Shown: positions 15,598 to 24,380 of the stretch, piece by piece
How positions within the stretch are numbered: position 1 is the first letter of the stretch
Layout: every line of letters starts with the position of its first letter
From: Propionivibrio sp.
Lineage (GTDB): Bacteria > Pseudomonadota > Gammaproteobacteria > Burkholderiales > Rhodocyclaceae
Assembly (NCBI GenBank): GCA_016705685.1
Contig: JADJLB010000001.1
Coordinates: 496,001-560,000 of the forward strand
Length of the DNA stretch: 64,000 bases
Direction of reading: 5' to 3'
Translations under genes and position numbers: made by a program
Notes under the pieces: generated by a model
What the model was told of the DNA's origin: nothing
Database searches by the model: none
What the model saw: only the letters and a program-made list of their open reading frames with translations

Positions 15598-16461
15598 TCA
15601 ATGGGCATGGCTGCATGCGGGAGTGGCGGTATGGCTGTGGTCGTGCAGATGTTCGGCTTCGGCGGCCTCGCGGTATTTGCAACCATCGCATTCAAGCAGA
15701 CCGCCCGGCTTCAGTTCGCGGCCGTCCACCTTGGTGTCGAGCAGGTCGAAGATGCCTTTGTCGAAGCCGAAATGCGTACCCAGCGCGAAGGCAATCTGCG
15801 GATATTGCAGTTTCAGACGCTCGACCTGCGCTTTGATACGTTCGATCAGAACGCCGGTAAATAGGTACACTGGAATGATGCAGATTTGCGTCATGCCCAG
15901 CTTCATCTGGCGTTGCACGACGATTTCCAGACGTGGCCAGGTGACGCCGGTAAAGGCGATGTCGACCAGTTCGTGATCGTTGTTCTCGAATATCCAGCGC
16001 GCCATGCGAGCCAGTTCGCCGTTGGCCCCGGCATCCGACGATCCGCGGCCCAGCAGGATGACCCCGGTGGTTTGCGGATCGGGCACATCCAGCGCTTTCA
16101 TCAGGCGGTCGAGCTGACCCTGCAGAACAACCAGGATTTCGCGCCCCAGGCCAAGGTGGCGGGTGACGATGAACTTCACCGCCGGATGTCGGGTACGGGC
16201 GGCTTCGAGGGCGGCCGGCAACTCCATCTTGACGTGGCCGGCGGCATTGAGGATGAAGGGGATGAGTACGACGCGACGCGCGCCTTTGGCGGCACGATCC
16301 AAGCCTTCGTTGATCAATACCTCGGCATGCTCGATGAAGCAGACTTCAATTCGCCACACGGGGTGACGCTCACGCCATTGGGCGGCGAAATGCAGGATTT
16401 CCTTGTTCCCGTCCTGGTTGCGCGATCCGTGGCCGACAAGCAATAGCGTGGTGTTATCCAT
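15598..16461 (-). CDS. cbiX: Sirohydrochlorin cobaltochelatase CbiX
   Basis: 287 residues from ATG 16461 (MDNTTLLLVGHGSRNQDGN). It inserts cobalt into sirohydrochlorin, committing to the cobalt-early route. The two CbiX half-domains each start with a chelatase motif: LLVGHGSR at the N-terminus and ILLGRGSSDAGANGE near residue 133. VLIPFILNAAGHVKMELP near residue 75 supplies the metal-binding histidine. The C-terminus has CDGCKYREA followed by a histidine-rich tail (HLHDHSHTATPACSHAH), which probably binds or stores metal. Its start overlaps cbiF by 8 bases. Confidence 0.92.
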   Translation of the reverse strand: MDNTTLLLVGHGSRNQDGNKEILHFAAQWRERHPVWRIEVCFIEHAEVLINEGLDRAAKGARRVVLIPFILNAAGHVKMELPAALEAARTRHPAVKFIVTRHLGLGREILVVLQGQLDRLMKALDVPDPQTTGVILLGRGSSDAGANGELARMARWIFENNDHELVDIAFTGVTWPRLEIVVQRQMKLGMTQICIIPVYLFTGVLIERIKAQVERLKLQYPQIAFALGTHFGFDKGIFDLLDTKVDGRELKPGGLLECDGCKYREAAEAEHLHDHSHTATPACSHAH

Positions 16462-17257
16462 GGTTGTTCTCCGAATTCTTCTCCAAACCACGGCGAAAGC
16501 GATGCGTAAAGGACGGGTCGTACAGTTTCGAGCGCACCAGGTTGTCCCAGTCGGCCGAGCCCAGGGTCGGGCTGGCGACGATCATGGCCTGGCTCCCGAC
16601 TTTTTCAGCCTGGCATTTCTGCTTGATGTCGGCGAGCGTGCCGCGAATGATTTTTTCCTCGCCCGGCCAGCTGGCTTTCTGCACTACCAGCATCGGCGCA
16701 TCGTCGGCCCAGCCGGCGGCCCGCAGGGCACGCTGGACTTCACCGAGCAGGGTGATGGAGAGGTAGATGCACAGCGTGCAGTGATGGCTGGCCAGCAATT
16801 CAAGGTCTTCGCCGGCGGGCATTGGCGTGCGCCCGGCGACCCGGGTGAGGATCACCGTCTGCGTCACCTCCGGCAGCGTCAGCGTTTCGCCGGCCGCAGC
16901 CACGGCAGCCATGGCCGACGAGACGCCGGGAACCACGGCCCAGTCGATGCCGGCGGCAGTGAGCGGGCGGGTCATTTCGATCAGTGCGCCAAAAAGACCG
17001 GGGTCGCCGGTCTGCAGCCGGACAACGGTGCCATGACGGCTGGTCTGGTCGAGCAGCCAGGCCGTCATTTCATCCAGCGTCATGTCCTTGGAATCGCGGA
17101 TTTCGCACCCCGGCGGGGCGAACTGCGTTGCCGCTTTATCGACCAGCGAACCGGCAAAGAGGATGGCGCCGGATGCTTCCAGCAGTCTGCGCCCCTTGAT
17201 CGTCAGCAGATCGGGATCACCCGGGCCCGCTCCGACAAACCAGACTTTTCCAGGCAT
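16454..17257 (-). CDS. cbiF: Precorrin-4 C11-methyltransferase (CbiF/CobM)
   Basis: 267 residues. It methylates C11 of (cobalt-)precorrin-4. Blocks: VWFVGAGPGDPDLLTIKGRRLL, ILFAGSLVDKAATQFAPPGCEI (the SLVD motif is typical of this family), VVRLQTGDPGLFGALIEM, WAVVPGVSSAMAAVAAAGETLT and TRVAGRTPMP. The tail after residue 245 (PSFTHRFRRGLEKNSENNHG) is polar and overlaps the start of cbiX. A 54-base gap separates it from the cobalt transporter gene cbiO upstream. Confidence 0.93.
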   Translation of the reverse strand: MPGKVWFVGAGPGDPDLLTIKGRRLLEASGAILFAGSLVDKAATQFAPPGCEIRDSKDMTLDEMTAWLLDQTSRHGTVVRLQTGDPGLFGALIEMTRPLTAAGIDWAVVPGVSSAMAAVAAAGETLTLPEVTQTVILTRVAGRTPMPAGEDLELLASHHCTLCIYLSITLLGEVQRALRAAGWADDAPMLVVQKASWPGEEKIIRGTLADIKQKCQAEKVGSQAMIVASPTLGSADWDNLVRSKLYDPSFTHRFRRGLEKNSENNHG

Positions 17258-17311
17258 TAGGTGGTGCTCCAGTGGGTTGGTAACATTTCGCTTCCTTTCA
17301 TGAGGGGCCGC

Positions 17312-18169
17312 TTACAGCAGGGCCAGTAGTTCCCCGTGGGTGCGCGGAGTGCGAGGGGTGCGCTCGTTGGAGAGCGCCCCTTTCGCCATCAAACGGTTAT
17401 GCAACTCCACCACCTTCGGCAGCGGCAACCCGACTGCTGACAAGGCATCGCCGCAATCCGCCAGATCGGCCGCCTCAAGCGTGGCCGTGCAGCGGCCGGC
17501 TGAAATCAGGTGTAAACGATCAGCCCAGCGATAAGCAAAATCGATGTCGTGTGTTGCCAGCAGCAGCGTAATGCCCCGCTCGTGCAATTCATCCAGCACG
17601 ATCAACAATTCTTCCTGCATGCGCTGATCGAGCCCTGCCATCGGCTCATCGAGCACCAGAAGTTCTGGCTCCATGGCCAGCACGCCGGCAATGCAAACGC
17701 GTTTTTTCTCGCCGTAACTCAGGTTGTGCACCGCCTTATTGGCAAATGCCTCCATGCCCACGGCAAGCAGCGCGGCGGCAACACGCTGGCGTACGGCCGA
17801 CTCGGCGAGGCCGAGATTGAATGGTCCAAAAGAGACGTCCTCCTGGACGCTCGCCGAAAACAATTGCCGATCCGGATTCTGGAATACCATGCCGACCTTG
17901 CTGCGTAATTGGCGAAGGCCTTTCCGACCGTAATCGATCGCTTCGCCGTCATAGCGCACAAGCCCCGACTGCGGCTGCAACAGGCCGTTGCAATGCTGAA
18001 ACAAGGTCGTTTTTCCTGAGCCGTTCGCGCCGATCAGGGCATTTCGACTACCGTGCCTGATGATCAGCGTACAGTCGTCGAGACCGATGCCGCCGTCCGG
18101 ATAACTGAAACTGACGTGCTCCAGTTCAAGCAGGTTGCTGTTCGGCGTATTCAATACCGTCGGTTTCAT
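17312..18169 (-). CDS. cbiO: Cobalt ECF transporter ATP-binding protein CbiO
   Basis: 285 residues. Walker A GANGSGKTTLF near residue 43, Q-loop region VGMVFQNPDRQLFSASVQEDVSFGP (a hallmark of ECF ATPases), signature LSYGEKKR and Walker B LLVLDEPMAGLD followed by LLATHDIDFAYRW. It energises cobalt uptake with CbiM, CbiN and CbiQ at the inner membrane. The start ATG overlaps the cbiQ stop. The residues after position 255 (LMAKGALSNERTPRTPRTHGELLALL) form a polar extension with a short TPRTPRT repeat. Confidence 0.93.
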   Translation of the reverse strand: MKPTVLNTPNSNLLELEHVSFSYPDGGIGLDDCTLIIRHGSRNALIGANGSGKTTLFQHCNGLLQPQSGLVRYDGEAIDYGRKGLRQLRSKVGMVFQNPDRQLFSASVQEDVSFGPFNLGLAESAVRQRVAAALLAVGMEAFANKAVHNLSYGEKKRVCIAGVLAMEPELLVLDEPMAGLDQRMQEELLIVLDELHERGITLLLATHDIDFAYRWADRLHLISAGRCTATLEAADLADCGDALSAVGLPLPKVVELHNRLMAKGALSNERTPRTPRTHGELLALL

Positions 18170-18912
18170 GACAGCACGACGGCCAGCAAGACCAGAACAC
18201 TGCCGCCCGCGGTGGCGAATGCGACATCGCGGCGCTTGTTGGTGAAAACCGGTTCGAGAAAGCGCAAGGGACCATCGTTATTGCGCGACTGTGCCGCGAC
18301 ATGCAAGGCGTGGGCGCGTTGCCAGACTTGCAGCGTCAGGTTGGCTGCCAGATCGCCGAGCGAACGTAGCGCCAGTCGCGACGTAGCGTAGCCCAGCCGG
18401 GCGGACTGCGCGGTCAACGTGTCGTGTACGGCTTCCGAAAAGACGAACAGCATGCGATAGCTGAGGACCATGATTTCGAGCAGCGCCTCGGGGGTTTTCA
18501 GACGGCGCAGCATGGCGATCAGGTCGATCAACGGGGTCGTCAGGACAAGGAACAGCAGTGCCGACAGCGCGCCGAGAGAGCGAGCACTAACTTCGGCGAC
18601 TTGTTGCATGCCGGTCGGCGTCAGATGGAACGACAGCGCTTGCGTGTCGCTATTCAGGTTCAGTGAAAACGCCAGCGACAGACAACTGATGCCAAGAAAG
18701 AAGAGGGCGGGGGTGGCTACCCGCAGATAGCGTCCGAACGGGATCCCTGCACCGACCAGCGTGGTTGTGGCGATGAGCAGGGCGACCGCAATGGCGGCGA
18801 TCGGAGCCCTCGCCGCAAAGGCCGCAATGAAGCCGCCCAGAGCAAACAACCCCTTGGCCGCCGGCGCAACCTGCCGCCAGCGGTTGGCATAGGCCGATTG
18901 TTCAATCAACAA
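18166..18912 (-). CDS. cbiQ: Cobalt ECF transporter transmembrane protein CbiQ
   Basis: 248 residues with about five hydrophobic segments. The N-terminus ([26 protein letters not shown]) matches the start of CbiQ proteins, and the coupling-helix region SYRMLFVFSEAVHDTLTAQSARLG near residue 140 should contact CbiO. No ATG is available at the expected position; TTG codons at 18912 or 18909, inside the end of cbiN, are the likely start, which implies coupling to cbiN. Partner of CbiO, CbiM and CbiN in Co2+ import. Confidence 0.88.
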   Translation of the reverse strand: MLIEQSAYANRWRQVAPAAKGLFALGGFIAAFAARAPIAAIAVALLIATTTLVGAGIPFGRYLRVATPALFFLGISCLSLAFSLNLNSDTQALSFHLTPTGMQQVAEVSARSLGALSALLFLVLTTPLIDLIAMLRRLKTPEALLEIMVLSYRMLFVFSEAVHDTLTAQSARLGYATSRLALRSLGDLAANLTLQVWQRAHALHVAAQSRNNDGPLRFLEPVFTNKRRDVAFATAGGSVLVLLAVVLS

Positions 18913-19264
18913 GGTTGTTTATCTCGTCAGGCGTTTCCGATTGCTTTTGCGCTTGGCGGGACATTCTTTCGCGAGTCACCGAAACACCCAGGTAGTAACC
19001 GATAAAGCCAGCCCCCAGTGCCGCCTGCAAGGCAAACAGCAAGGAAGCGATTTCAGCGCTGGCCGGTTGCATCAGCGGCTCGAACCACGGTGTATAGCCC
19101 GGATCGATCTGGCCGATCATGTCTTTCGCCTTGTTGTCCGCACCGGCAAAAATCTCAACCTGTTTACCGTCCGCGCCGGCCGCAGGTCTCTGCACCAGCC
19201 ACAGCGGAATCAACGCGAGCAGAAGAACAACACCCAGCAGTATGAGGTTCTGATGGCGCTTCAT
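18902..19264 (-). CDS. cbiN: Cobalt transporter accessory protein CbiN-like
   Basis: 120 residues with an N-terminal membrane helix ([18 protein letters not shown]), a periplasmic stretch containing [26 protein letters not shown], and a second helix ([22 protein letters not shown]). This two-helix layout and the DxKA...I..I.PxYxPWF.P motif are those of CbiN, which helps load cobalt into CbiM. The polar tail after residue 100 ([21 protein letters not shown]) is a bit longer than in enteric CbiN. ATGA overlap with cbiM and overlap with cbiQ show a compact operon. Confidence 0.85.
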   Translation of the reverse strand: MKRHQNLILLGVVLLLALIPLWLVQRPAAGADGKQVEIFAGADNKAKDMIGQIDPGYTPWFEPLMQPASAEIASLLFALQAALGAGFIGYYLGVSVTRERMSRQAQKQSETPDEINNLVD

Positions 19265-19938
19265 ACACGTACCTCCGTGCGGCTGAGGAGGTTCATGTCC
19301 TGCAATTCCCTGGCGTTGAAGCGTTTCAGGGCGTTGAAGATGACTACCGTCAATAGCCCTTCGCTGATCGCCAGCGGGATCTGGGTGATCGCAAAAATTC
19401 CGGCAAACTTGGCGAAAGAGGCGACAAAACCGCCTTCCGGGTCAGGAAACGCCCAGGCCAGTTGCGCGGAAGTGGTCACGTAAGTCAGTAGATCCGCCAT
19501 GCTGGCGGCAATGAACACGCTGACCGCGAAGGAAAGCTTGAGACGGCGAGCCAGGCCAAACAACGCCGCCGCCGCGAACGGCCCGACAATCGCCATCGAG
19601 AAGGTGTTGGCGCCTAGCGTGGTCAATCCGCCATGGGCCAGGAGCAAGGCCTGAAAGAGCAGAACGACCATGCCGATCGGCGCCATGGCAGCCGGGCCGA
19701 AAAGGATGGCGCCCAGCCCGGTACCCGTCGGGTGCGAACAACTGCCCGTGACCGATGGCAACTTCAGGGCCGAAAGCACGAAGGTGAAAGCCGCAGCGAC
19801 GCCCAGCAACATGCGCTGCTCCGGGTTGTCGCGAATCCGTTTTTTCACGGCGTAAATGCCGTAGGCTACGAAAGGCGTGGAGGCGATCGTCCAGCCGAAG
19901 GCATGTTCGACGGGTAAGAAGCCTTCCATAATGTGCAT
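19261..19938 (-). CDS. cbiM: Cobalt transporter substrate-capture protein CbiM
   Basis: 225 residues, mostly membrane-spanning. The family N-terminus MHIMEGFLP is present and provides the metal-binding site at the very N-terminus, so the start at ATG 19938 is firm; GTAGGAGGGAATC precedes it. Other blocks are [23 protein letters not shown] and [22 protein letters not shown], both conserved in CbiM and NikM. Cobalt rather than nickel is inferred from the corrin operon it leads and the riboswitch above it. First gene of the minus-strand corrin operon. Confidence 0.93.
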   Translation of the reverse strand: MHIMEGFLPVEHAFGWTIASTPFVAYGIYAVKKRIRDNPEQRMLLGVAAAFTFVLSALKLPSVTGSCSHPTGTGLGAILFGPAAMAPIGMVVLLFQALLLAHGGLTTLGANTFSMAIVGPFAAAALFGLARRLKLSFAVSVFIAASMADLLTYVTTSAQLAWAFPDPEGGFVASFAKFAGIFAITQIPLAISEGLLTVVIFNALKRFNARELQDMNLLSRTEVRV

Positions 19939-20097
19939 GATTCCCTCCTACTGCTTTACAGCGCCGAAGCGAAGAAAAAGCGTCATTCGCGGGGGCGGGA
20001 ATTGCGGATCGGAAGATAAGCCGCGGGAAGAACCCTGCAAGGCGGAAAATCAACAGAAGCCATCCCTGTGCCCCGGGGAATAACGCTATCTTTGATC

Positions 20098-20250
20098 CGG
20101 GCAGGTCTTCTGGCTCGCCTTCAATCTCGTCCGCCGACCTTCCCATACCCGGAGGCACAGTGGCGTGTGGCGGAGTTGTCTGGCTTACAGCAGCGGGGGC
20201 TGCGCCGGAATGTCTGAAACTGTCCAGAGTCACCGGCTTCCCTTTTCATT
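20098..20250 (-). promoter_or_regulatory. Cobalamin riboswitch upstream of cbiM
   Basis: Reading the minus strand, the conserved aptamer blocks appear in order: GGGAAGCCGGTG (20242-20231), GCGCAGCCCCCGCTGCTGTAAG (around 20203-20182), CCACTGTGCCTCCGGG with GGGAAGG, and the final GAGCCAGAAGACCTGCC box (around 20117-20101). It lies in the cbiM leader, so B12 should repress cobalt uptake and corrin synthesis. Of the 469-base gap (19939-20407) this is the only clear content. The 159 bases between the aptamer and cbiM are the expression platform and show no ORF. Confidence 0.93.
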
Positions 20251-20292
20251 CGCGCCGTGGCAACGGCGGCGAAATCCCGAAACAGGCCAGAG

Positions 20293-20319
20293 GTTATACG
20301 AATTGGCGGGGCATGGCAA
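20293..20319 (-). promoter_or_regulatory. Possible promoter of the cbiM riboswitch transcript
   Basis: On the minus strand TTGCCA (20319-20314) and TATAAC (20298-20293) are spaced 15 bases apart, just upstream of the cobalamin aptamer. The spacing is short for sigma-70, so this is tentative. Confidence 0.3.
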
Positions 20320-20407
20320 ATTGATTCAGCCAATGAGATTCACGGCTCCGTCCAGCCGATTCTGGTATAAAAACAGCGCATGGCCCACGCCAACCGCGCA
20401 TTGAACG

Positions 20408-20854
20408 TCAGCAGCGTGCCCCTGCCGCACACCCCGCCAGCGCATCGCTCGGCACAACGACTGAACGGCCTTCCTGGCTCCAGGCGTTCATCCCGCCACT
20501 GGCGTTGTAGACGGTTTTGTAACCTGCCTGCTGCGCCAGAAACTGCGTCGCTTTGGCCGAACGTTTGCCGCTGCGGCAGATCAGTATGACGGATTGATCC
20601 ACGGTGGCGATTCTTTTCACTTTCTCAAGCCAGGCCGGCGGATCGGACCGGCCCTGCGCATCGAAATAGGTCAGCAGCTTGCTGCCGGGAATGACGCCGC
20701 TCTCCTTCCATTCGCCTTCGGTACGGATATCGATCACCGGAACGCCGCTGGCGGCGAGGCGGGCCAATTCGGCGTTGTCGATGTTCACCACTTCGGCGTA
20801 GGCGCCGAATGCGGCAAGAAGAAACAAGGCGAAAGAAATTGTCTTTTTGATCAT
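20408..20854 (-). CDS. Periplasmic rhodanese-like protein
   Basis: 148 residues. An N-terminal signal peptide (MIKKTISFALFLLAAFGAYA) points to the periplasm. A single rhodanese domain follows: VPVIDIRTEGEWKESGVIPGS, then the active-site loop ILICRSGKRSAKA with the persulfide-forming cysteine, and YKTVYNASGGMNAW. Rhodaneses carry or transfer sulfane sulfur; the acceptor here is unknown. The C-terminus has two extra cysteines (LAGCAAGARC), which might affect redox state. It sits 65 bases after mch on the same strand and could be read through from that operon, but no functional link is evident. Confidence 0.85.
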   Translation of the reverse strand: MIKKTISFALFLLAAFGAYAEVVNIDNAELARLAASGVPVIDIRTEGEWKESGVIPGSKLLTYFDAQGRSDPPAWLEKVKRIATVDQSVILICRSGKRSAKATQFLAQQAGYKTVYNASGGMNAWSQEGRSVVVPSDALAGCAAGARC

Positions 20855-20919
20855 GCGCGTTCCTTGTCGATAGATGCGGCCGGCGCAGAGACGGACGTCC
20901 CGGCGCCGACAAACCTCTC

Positions 20920-21975
20920 TTATCCGATCGGCATCAACACCGTATAGTCGAAGTCGAGGAGAACGCTCGGGTCGTAGCTGCCGTCGCCGAGTTTGTAAGG
21001 AAAGTCGGCACAGGGGCGGTCTTTGGTCGCCACGGTGCGCAGACGGAGCGCACCCAGATCCTTGCGGCCCGGCAGGGCCATCTTGTCGATCACCGACGAC
21101 CAGGCAAAGATAGTATCGCCGGCAAAGGCGGGAGAAACATGCCGGCCGGCATTGATCGCCGCTATGCTGAAGGCATTTGCTAACCCATTGAAAGAAAGTG
21201 AACGCGCCATGCTGATGACGTAACCGCCGTAGACGATGCGGCGGCCGAAACGCCCGGACTTCTCGGCAAACTGGTTGAAGTGCACCCTCGCCGTGTTCTG
21301 GTAGAGGCGGGTGGCCATCATGTGTTCGCTTTCCTCGATGGTCATGCCGTCAACGTGATCGATCTGTTCGCCGACCTGGTAATCGTTCCACAGGTCGGTG
21401 CTGCCAGCCCGGGTGCAGTCATACTGATCGGCCTTGAAGTCCGTCGGTACGATCAGATCGGCCGCCGCGACCGAATCGGGAAGCTCGGGCACAACCGCTG
21501 CCGGTGCCGGGGACGCCGGATCTTTCTTGCGGACCATGACCCAGCGACAGTAGTCGAGCACCATTTCTCCGCGCTGATTGGTACCACGCGAGTTCACATA
21601 CACGACCCCGGTTTTTCCATCGCGATTCTCCTTGAGGCCGATCACCGTCGAATCCGAGCTCAGGGTATCCCCCGGATAGACCGGCTGACCGAAGCGTCCC
21701 GCCGCGTAGCCGAGATTGGCAATGGCATTCAGCGAAATGTCCGGCACCGTCTTGCCGAACACGACGTTGAAGGCCAGCATGGAGTCCACCGGGGATCGCG
21801 GAAAGCCCAGGCGGAGAGCGAAGGCATCGGCGGAACCCACCGCAAAACGAGTGCCGGTCAATGCGGTGTACAGCGCCACATCGCCTTCGGTCACTGTTCT
21901 CGGCGTCGCATGCGTAATCTTCTGCCCGATGCTGAAGTCCTCAAAGTAGTTGCCCAACCTGTTCTTTGTGCTCAT
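20920..21975 (-). CDS. mch: Mesaconyl-CoA hydratase (beta-methylmalyl-CoA dehydratase) Mch
   Basis: 351 residues from ATG 21975 (MSTKNRLGNYFEDF), preceded by GGGAG. A double hot-dog (MaoC-type) hydratase. The N-terminal half has NYFEDFSIGQKITHATPRT and NLGYAAGRFGQPVYPGDTL. The C-terminal half has the hydratase region RLYQNTARVHFNQFAEKSGRFGRRIVYGG and ISMARSLSFNGLANAFSIAAINAGRHVSPAFAGDTI. It interconverts beta-methylmalyl-CoA and mesaconyl-C1-CoA, the step after Mcl condenses glyoxylate with propionyl-CoA. I recognise it as very close to Chloroflexus Mch; relatives also act in the ethylmalonyl-CoA pathway. The adjoining mct, meh and smtAB favour the 3-hydroxypropionate bi-cycle type. Confidence 0.9.
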   Translation of the reverse strand: MSTKNRLGNYFEDFSIGQKITHATPRTVTEGDVALYTALTGTRFAVGSADAFALRLGFPRSPVDSMLAFNVVFGKTVPDISLNAIANLGYAAGRFGQPVYPGDTLSSDSTVIGLKENRDGKTGVVYVNSRGTNQRGEMVLDYCRWVMVRKKDPASPAPAAVVPELPDSVAAADLIVPTDFKADQYDCTRAGSTDLWNDYQVGEQIDHVDGMTIEESEHMMATRLYQNTARVHFNQFAEKSGRFGRRIVYGGYVISMARSLSFNGLANAFSIAAINAGRHVSPAFAGDTIFAWSSVIDKMALPGRKDLGALRLRTVATKDRPCADFPYKLGDGSYDPSVLLDFDYTVLMPIG

Positions 21976-22007
21976 TCGATTTTCACTCCCGTTTGCTGAG
22001 TCAAGCC

Positions 22008-23051
22008 CTACCAACCGTATGCGGCGGCCAGTTCCGGATCCTTTTTGGCGACCAGTTGCGCCAGATCGACAATGACCTTGGCCTGTTTCCAGGTGGCGTC
22101 ATCCTGCATCTTGCCGTCGATCGTCGCCACACCGCTACCATCGGGCATCGCTGCCAGGATGCGTTTGGCGAACAGCACTTCCTTCACATCGGGGCTGAAA
22201 ACGCGTTTGGCAATGGCGATTTGATTCGGCGCCAACGACCAGGCGCCCGAACAGCCCATCAGGAAGGCATTGCGGAACTGCGATTCACAGGCCGCTTCGT
22301 CTTTGAGATCGCCAAACGGCCCGTAGAACGAATGCAAGCCATGCGCCACGGCGGCATCGACCATGCGTGCAATCGTGTAATGCCAGAGATCCTGTTGATA
22401 AAAGGCCCGCTGGCTCTTGCCTTCTTCTTCGTCAACCAGAACGCCGTAGCCTGGATGTCCGCCACCCACCCGGGTGGTCTTCATGCCGCGCGAAGCCGCC
22501 AGATCGGCCGGGCCGAGGCTCAAACCGTGCATGCGCGGACTGGCGCCACAGATGGCTTCGACATTGGTCACGCCCTGGGCCGTTTCGAGCAGGGCGTGCA
22601 GCAGTATCGGCTTCTTGATCGCGTACTTCGCTTCGAGCAACGAGACATACTGATCGACAAAATGAATATCCCACGGCCCCTCGACCTTGGGGATCATGAT
22701 GACATCGACCTTGTTGCCGACGTGCTTGATGATCTCGCTCAAGTCATCGAGTATCCAGGGGCTGTTCAAGGCATTGACGCGCACCCACATGCCGGTGTCG
22801 CCGAAATCGTGGTTGCTCAGCAACTCGATAAAACCTGCCCGCGCCGCGTCTTTGGATTCGATCGGTATGGCGTCTTCCAGGTTGCCGCACATGACGTCGC
22901 ACTGTTTGGCCGTCTCGGGCGCCTTGGAACGGATCTTTTCGATGTGCGGCGGAAAGAAATGAATCATGCGTTCCGGTCTCACCGGTAGTTCGCGCAAGGG
23001 TTGTGGCGCACCGATGGCAAGCGGCTTGTAGAAGTGAACGGGTAGCTTCAT
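22008..23051 (-). CDS. mcl: Malyl-CoA / beta-methylmalyl-CoA / citramalyl-CoA lyase Mcl
   Basis: 347 residues from ATG 23051 ([18 protein letters not shown]), with AAGGA upstream; the longer frame is not coding. A CitE-like TIM-barrel lyase. Visible blocks are [31 protein letters not shown] (acidic Mg2+ site), [41 protein letters not shown] (catalytic Glu) and [21 protein letters not shown]. The Chloroflexus enzyme of this type is trifunctional: it splits malyl-CoA to acetyl-CoA and glyoxylate, condenses glyoxylate with propionyl-CoA, and splits citramalyl-CoA to acetyl-CoA and pyruvate. Trifunctionality here is inferred from similarity and context. Confidence 0.9.
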   Translation of the reverse strand: MKLPVHFYKPLAIGAPQPLRELPVRPERMIHFFPPHIEKIRSKAPETAKQCDVMCGNLEDAIPIESKDAARAGFIELLSNHDFGDTGMWVRVNALNSPWILDDLSEIIKHVGNKVDVIMIPKVEGPWDIHFVDQYVSLLEAKYAIKKPILLHALLETAQGVTNVEAICGASPRMHGLSLGPADLAASRGMKTTRVGGGHPGYGVLVDEEEGKSQRAFYQQDLWHYTIARMVDAAVAHGLHSFYGPFGDLKDEAACESQFRNAFLMGCSGAWSLAPNQIAIAKRVFSPDVKEVLFAKRILAAMPDGSGVATIDGKMQDDATWKQAKVIVDLAQLVAKKDPELAAAYGW

Positions 23052-23118
23052 GGCATTTTCCTTAGTCAATACAGAAGTGGTAGTTACGGTGGAAGCAATG
23101 GTGCGGCGCGCGATGTCT

Positions 23119-24339
23119 TCACACCGGGCCGGCGACGATACCCTGATCGTGTAGCCGACCGACTTCGCCCTCACTCATGCCGAGGACTTCGAGCAGAATC
23201 TGGTCGGTATGCTCTCCGAGTACCGGTGCCAGCTTCGCCGGCAGTCTTGGAACGGAATTGAAATCGAGTGGCGTGGCGGGTGCCAGATAGTTTCCGATAC
23301 CCGGTTGTTCGACCATCGAGAACATCGGATTATCAACCGAGCAATCCGGGTCGGTGGCGATGGCTTCCCGCACGCCGCGGTAAGGGCCCCAGGTGACGCG
23401 GTTGGCGTCGAGGATACGCGCGGCCTCGGCCATCGTGCGGGCCTGGAACCAGGGCTCCATGAGCGCGGCAAGCTCCTGGCGGGCACGAAAGCGATTGCCC
23501 TCGTCGGTAAGATCAAGGCCAAGCCGGACACCAAGTTCGTTGATCGCCTCCTGCAGGCCGGTGGCCTTGGTCAGGCAACGCCACTGCATATCGGTCAGAC
23601 CGACGATCATCAGGCGTTTGCCGTCGAGCGTTCTGAAATCGCGCCCGAACGAGCCATACAGATAGTTGCCGTACTTGGGCCGGTCCGCATTGTTGACCAT
23701 CACTTCAGCCAGCAATCCAAGATTGCCGAGCATGGCCAACGCCACGTCCTTCAACGACAGACGTATCAGCTGCCCTTCGCCGGTGAGACGACGATGCCTT
23801 TCGGCGGCGAGAAGGCCAATCGCGATCATGTGTCCGCTGGTGTAATCCCATGCGGGAAACGCGTCATTCACCACCTCTGATGAATTGATCGGCCCGTTCA
23901 AGAAAGGCAGGCCGACCTGAGGGTTCACCGTGTAATCGACCTCCGAACCGCCATCGCGACGACCGAGAAAGTTGATCATGATCAGATCATCGCGATGTGC
24001 TTTCAGCGTTTCGTAGCTGAGCCAGCCCTTGGCCGGAAAATTGGTGCTGAACAGACCGGCGTTTTCACCCGGCGCACAGATCAGCCGGGTCAGTACCTCT
24101 TGTCCTTCCGGCTTGCGGAAATCGATGGCAATCGAGCGTTTGCCCTTGTTCAGGCCGGCCCAGAACAGGCTGTGCTTGCCGTCCAGGGTCAACGGCCAGC
24201 GACCATTGTCCAAACCGCCGTCGATCGGGTCGAAACGTATGACATCGGCACCCAGTTGCGCGAGAGTCATGCCACCTAACGGCGCGGCGACAAAAGCTGT
24301 GCCTTCGACGACACGCAAGCCCTTGAGAATTCCTTCCAT
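23119..24339 (-). CDS. mct: Mesaconyl-CoA C1-C4 CoA transferase Mct
   Basis: 406 residues from ATG 24339 ([13 protein letters not shown]); AGGTGG lies six bases upstream, so it beats the GTG at 24348. A class III (CaiB/BaiF) CoA transferase: [29 protein letters not shown] at the N-terminus, [18 protein letters not shown], and [24 protein letters not shown], whose Asp is the expected acyl-carrying residue. Mct moves CoA inside mesaconate from C1 to C4. It differs clearly from the two SmtAB-type genes next door (no GYGQTGPY block; [16 protein letters not shown] in its place), which supports a separate substrate. Activity is assigned by similarity and neighbours mch and meh. Confidence 0.87.
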   Translation of the reverse strand: MEGILKGLRVVEGTAFVAAPLGGMTLAQLGADVIRFDPIDGGLDNGRWPLTLDGKHSLFWAGLNKGKRSIAIDFRKPEGQEVLTRLICAPGENAGLFSTNFPAKGWLSYETLKAHRDDLIMINFLGRRDGGSEVDYTVNPQVGLPFLNGPINSSEVVNDAFPAWDYTSGHMIAIGLLAAERHRRLTGEGQLIRLSLKDVALAMLGNLGLLAEVMVNNADRPKYGNYLYGSFGRDFRTLDGKRLMIVGLTDMQWRCLTKATGLQEAINELGVRLGLDLTDEGNRFRARQELAALMEPWFQARTMAEAARILDANRVTWGPYRGVREAIATDPDCSVDNPMFSMVEQPGIGNYLAPATPLDFNSVPRLPAKLAPVLGEHTDQILLEVLGMSEGEVGRLHDQGIVAGPV

Positions 24340-24380
24340 CTTGTCCACCTATCCTGACGTAGCGCTCAGCTGACGCGGTT

